DNA of 64,000 nucleotides from Phoenix dactylifera (Eukaryota; Streptophyta; Magnoliopsida; Arecales; Arecaceae): assembly GCF_009389715.1 (NCBI RefSeq), contig NC_052404.1, forward strand, positions 10,548,480-10,612,479, written 5' to 3'. How positions within the stretch are numbered: the first letter of the stretch is position 1; every line of letters starts with the position of its first letter. A model generated the notes under the pieces. That model ran no database searches. It was given only the letters and a program-made list of their open reading frames with translations, and was not told where the DNA came from. Positions 61,301 through 64,000 of this stretch are shown in pieces. The position numbers were made by a program, and so were the translations under genes.

Positions 61301-63735
61301 GGGATGACGTGTCATCCCAGCACTCGGGACAGTGGGACGCCCCGCCGTCCCATTGGCATTTAAAATCTTGATCATGATCAATTTGGGATCTGAAAGTTCC
61401 ATAAAAGAGCATGTTAGATTTTTGCTAAATAGTCATCTTATATTTTATACCAAAATGAATATCTATTATAAAGTTTTTTGTAAGCCTACACTCATCTAAG
61501 TTTATTTGTATCATCCCATCCCACGCCTCATCCTAGTAAGCATACAAAATTTTAGAATTGTATTGCAGGTGATTTTGCGGGATATCCTCTAGCAAAATAC
61601 TGCTTTCTGAAAATGGATCTTTCTAACATCTGGTGAATTTAGCCCTGCCAAGGTAAGTTTTTTTCTTATTGGATCAAACACAGATTATCCAACCCTGTAA
61701 AATAGAACTACTTTCTAATCCCCAATGACATTTTGTCACTATGAAGAGGAATAATAGCACCAGATCACGAATTCTATCAATATCTGCTGGAGGAGCAGGA
61801 ATGAAGAATTAATATCCTTGTTTAAGTTTCATGAAATTGTTGGTTTCAAAAAGCAATAACCTTGTTGTTATTAGAGTTCCCACTGAAACCAGACAAGCAA
61901 CTTGCTCTTTGAAAACTAAAATAGCATTTTATTGCTATTAGTACCTGCCATTACTCTCCCTCATGCTTATAACATTCTGTATGCACATTCAATGAATGTT
62001 CCTCTCCCAATATGCACCATAAAACCACGTGGCACTGTGCCTCCTGCCTATTGTATATTAATAGAAACTATGTCAGGTCTCCTTTGTTTTGCTTTAAATG
62101 AATTGAACAACTGCCTGAGTAGGTACAAAACCCTTCGGTGTCAGCTTTAAGCTTTTTGTGACCTTTTAAAATTTCTTTTCAACTAGCATCTTCCTGATCT
62201 TCATTGTACATTTTAACTTTAATTCACCTTTGTGGGATAACATGCATTTTAATTCTGCTTACAGACTGTTATTTCTATTACATTCTTCCTTTTATATATC
62301 ACTGTACTAATATCTAGGATTTCATTGAGGAGATTACTTGACCAAATCAAACCAATACTTTCACAACTCTGCTGGTTACTAAGTTATTTCATTTAAGCTT
62401 ATGGTCTTACCTTTTATCTTCCTACCTGAATATTCCTCTACCGTCAAAGCTTCCCATACTTACGGCACACGTAATTATTCATGATAATTTCATAAAGTAG
62501 ACAGATTACCTCCACTTGCCAATGCATTTATGTGCAGTAAATAGCTTCTACTTTCACACAGCGTATGAGCAACAACTGAATTTCTTTCCTCTCTTCCTTC
62601 ATAAGCCTATAAGGCCTTACATCGGTTTCTTAAGGTCTTTGCTGATTACTAAACCCTCTGTTGGACTGAGGGATAAAGAAATGGAAATCACGTGAATGTG
62701 CATATACAGCAACAGTAAATGAAGTTTAATCACTTTGACATCTCGTGCCTTGCTTAACATCCAGTTATTGGTAAAGTTACTGCTGGATCTCATCAGTTAT
62801 TTGGTAGTGAAGAGAAGTTGATTATTTTATCTCTTACTGATCATAATAAAATTAACATATATGAAATCCAGGGACGGCCCGCTTTATTCTCTTCTCAGAA
62901 TGTAGAATTTGGATCAATACCATGCCTAGGATTTCAAGGAGCGATTAACTATATTTAGATAACAACTATATTAGAGTTGACCAGTGACAAAAGAAGTTCG
63001 AGCTTATATTCTGCAACGCTTAATTAAGATGTTTTCTTTTCCTCTCTTTTGGAATATAAAAACTAAAAGTTGGATTCTTTGGTAGGGTTACCATTTTATA
63101 TTACAGAATAAAATTATCCAAACTTTAACTTATACAAGGGTTCTATATAAAAAATACAAAGCAATGCTGGATTGTTATGTGCTTAGATTGTGATGTTGAG
63201 GGAGAGGATTCGGTATGTAACTGTGGCATTAGCAGAAGTATTATTATGTGCTAACTCAAGCATTTATTATCCTTTTCTGCAGATAACAATGTCAGCTGTC
63301 AGAGAGTGGGCTGCATCTCAGAATAGTAAAGTTCTTGAGGTTGTTTTCTCACTTCAACTGCCTGTCTATTTTCACTCATCATTCCAACATATGTAAACTT
63401 TTGATATTGACCTGTGTTGCCTAATAGCAGGCTGTAGCAGTAAACAATCTGGGGAAATGGAAAACAGCAACACAAATGACTGCTCTCACCATCCTCCTTG
63501 CCACCAGAGATTCCAGGTTGTCCCTCCAAATGATTAATTATGTTTTAGGATCTTTTTACTTTATTGCATTAATTGCAGAATACTTCACTAAACATAATTT
63601 CAATGACTCTGCAGTCTAACAGGGCCGGGTGTTCTGGTTGCTTCTGGTATAGTTTTGCTTTACGTATCTGCTGGGCTTGCCGTATGGTCATTAGCTGTCT
63701 ACATGAGGAAGATATGGAGAGTTTTGCTTAAGTAA
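58386..63735 (+). CDS. PGPS1: Phosphatidylglycerophosphate synthase (CDP-diacylglycerol--glycerol-3-phosphate 3-phosphatidyltransferase)
   Basis: Seven exons: 58386-58932, 60291-60388, 60499-60549, 60715-60828, 63283-63339, 63431-63516, 63615-63735; 357 aa. It makes phosphatidylglycerophosphate, the step committed to phosphatidylglycerol, which thylakoids need and from which cardiolipin is made in mitochondria. The CDP-alcohol phosphotransferase motif DGx2ARx8Gx3Dx3D is complete: D209 G210 A213 R214 G223 D227 D231. Several hydrophobic membrane segments follow, ending in a basic MRKIWRVLLK tail. Residues 1 to about 150 are Pro/Arg/Ser/Gly-rich without the catalytic domain and look like an organelle transit peptide. 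The start is the first ATG of this frame seen; a later start would only shorten the transit region. The exon 1 donor at 58933 was chosen because only it keeps frame and gives the expected LLVSTFYM. Confidence 0.94.
58933..60290 (+). other. PGP synthase intron 1
   Basis: The donor GTAGGT and the acceptor CACTAG after a good pyrimidine tract bound this 1.36-kb intron. It includes a homopolymer stretch of T then nine or more G at about 59519-59562. No other feature was recognised. Confidence 0.75.
60829..63282 (+). other. PGP synthase intron 4 (2.5 kb) with GGGAC repeat
   Basis: The intron follows the IIGRE codons. About 61175-61365 it contains a degenerate repeat of GTCCCGG, GGGAC and CATCCC words. 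The rest is AT-rich with no coding signal. Confidence 0.7.
61175..61365. repeat. GGGAC/GTCCC-word degenerate repeat
   Basis: About ten GGGAC or GTCCC words, on both strands, lie within 190 bp, including CTTGTCCCGGT and GGGACAGTGGGACG. It resembles the outer part of the 40860-41280 repeat (CCGGGACGG). The class is unknown. Confidence 0.45.
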
Positions 63736-64000
63736 TTGTGCAATACTTCATGATGGATACAAGCCTCAATGCTATAGGACTACATTCATAAACATTTGGG
63801 ATGTCCGAGTGTCATCAACTTGTCAGTCGGCAGTAGGCTCCTAATCTAGCAGGTTTCTCCAGGCCTAATGGGACCTTTTTCTTATTGATCAAAGCAAGCT
63901 GACTGGTTGGTGGATGTGATGCGATCATTCTACAGCGTGGAGGCTGGTGCACAAACATTTCATTCATTGTATACTGCATCATTTGTTTGGTTAGCAATTT
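63736..64000 (+). other. PGP synthase 3' untranslated region
   Basis: This follows the TAA at 63733-63735 and runs to the window end. No AATAAA was seen within it, and the 3' end may lie outside the window. Confidence 0.45.

Noticed and set aside
1-64000. tRNA, rRNA, CRISPR array, integron, phage or bacterial-style operon
   Set aside because: No matching structures were seen. The window is ordinary plant nuclear DNA, and nothing supports a new multi-gene system.

Overview
The window is nuclear DNA from a flowering plant. Long introns, GT-AG splice sites, land-plant gene families and dense non-autonomous retroelements show this. Gene sequences and repeat style look monocot, perhaps palm-like, but that is my impression and no search was run.

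I reconstructed four intact protein-coding genes exon by exon; each keeps frame through every junction. (1) + strand, 530-17707: a clock pseudo-response regulator of the PRR7/PRR37/PRR73 group, 8 coding exons, 790 aa, with a receiver domain whose phosphoacceptor Asp is Glu and a complete CCT domain. (2) + strand, 30680-34194: a PBL27-like receptor-like cytoplasmic kinase (RLCK VII), 5 exons, 397 aa. (3) - strand, 38740-55156: a TBC-domain Rab GTPase-activating protein, 18 exons, 798 aa, with both catalytic fingers and a C-terminal coiled coil. (4) + strand, 58386-63735: a phosphatidylglycerophosphate synthase, 7 exons, 357 aa, with a complete CDP-alcohol phosphotransferase motif. Genes 2 and 3 converge; genes 3 and 4 diverge across about 3.2 kb. 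The neighbours have unrelated roles (clock output, immune signalling, membrane traffic, plastid/mitochondrial lipid synthesis), so nothing suggests a cluster or shared pathway.

A fifth locus, - strand 25789-28191, is a recognisable but damaged Elongator subunit 6 (ELP6) gene. It keeps its introns, but has two internally shifted coding stretches, a 70-bp duplication across an exon-intron junction, a premature stop and no C-terminal exon that I could find.

The rest is mostly repeat-derived. PRR intron 4 (9 kb) holds a complete 429-bp TRIM retrotransposon with a 5-bp target duplication. It lies between two diverged 0.75-kb direct repeats that look like old LTRs. A second, inverted member of the same TRIM family lies in RabGAP intron 13. 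Other pieces are a degenerate hAT transposase (20.4-21.3 kb), two LINE RNase H remnants (28.5 and 58.0 kb), a 9-unit 138-bp AT-rich array (36.4-37.6 kb), a long purine/pyrimidine foldback (41.0-41.2 kb), and several composite repeats with GGTACC- or GCCC-rich arms. I found no tRNA, rRNA, CRISPR or prokaryote-like system, and no new multi-gene system. The most notable items are the ELP6 relic, the TRIM family, and the splice-site choices in ELP6, RabGAP, PGP synthase and the kinase.
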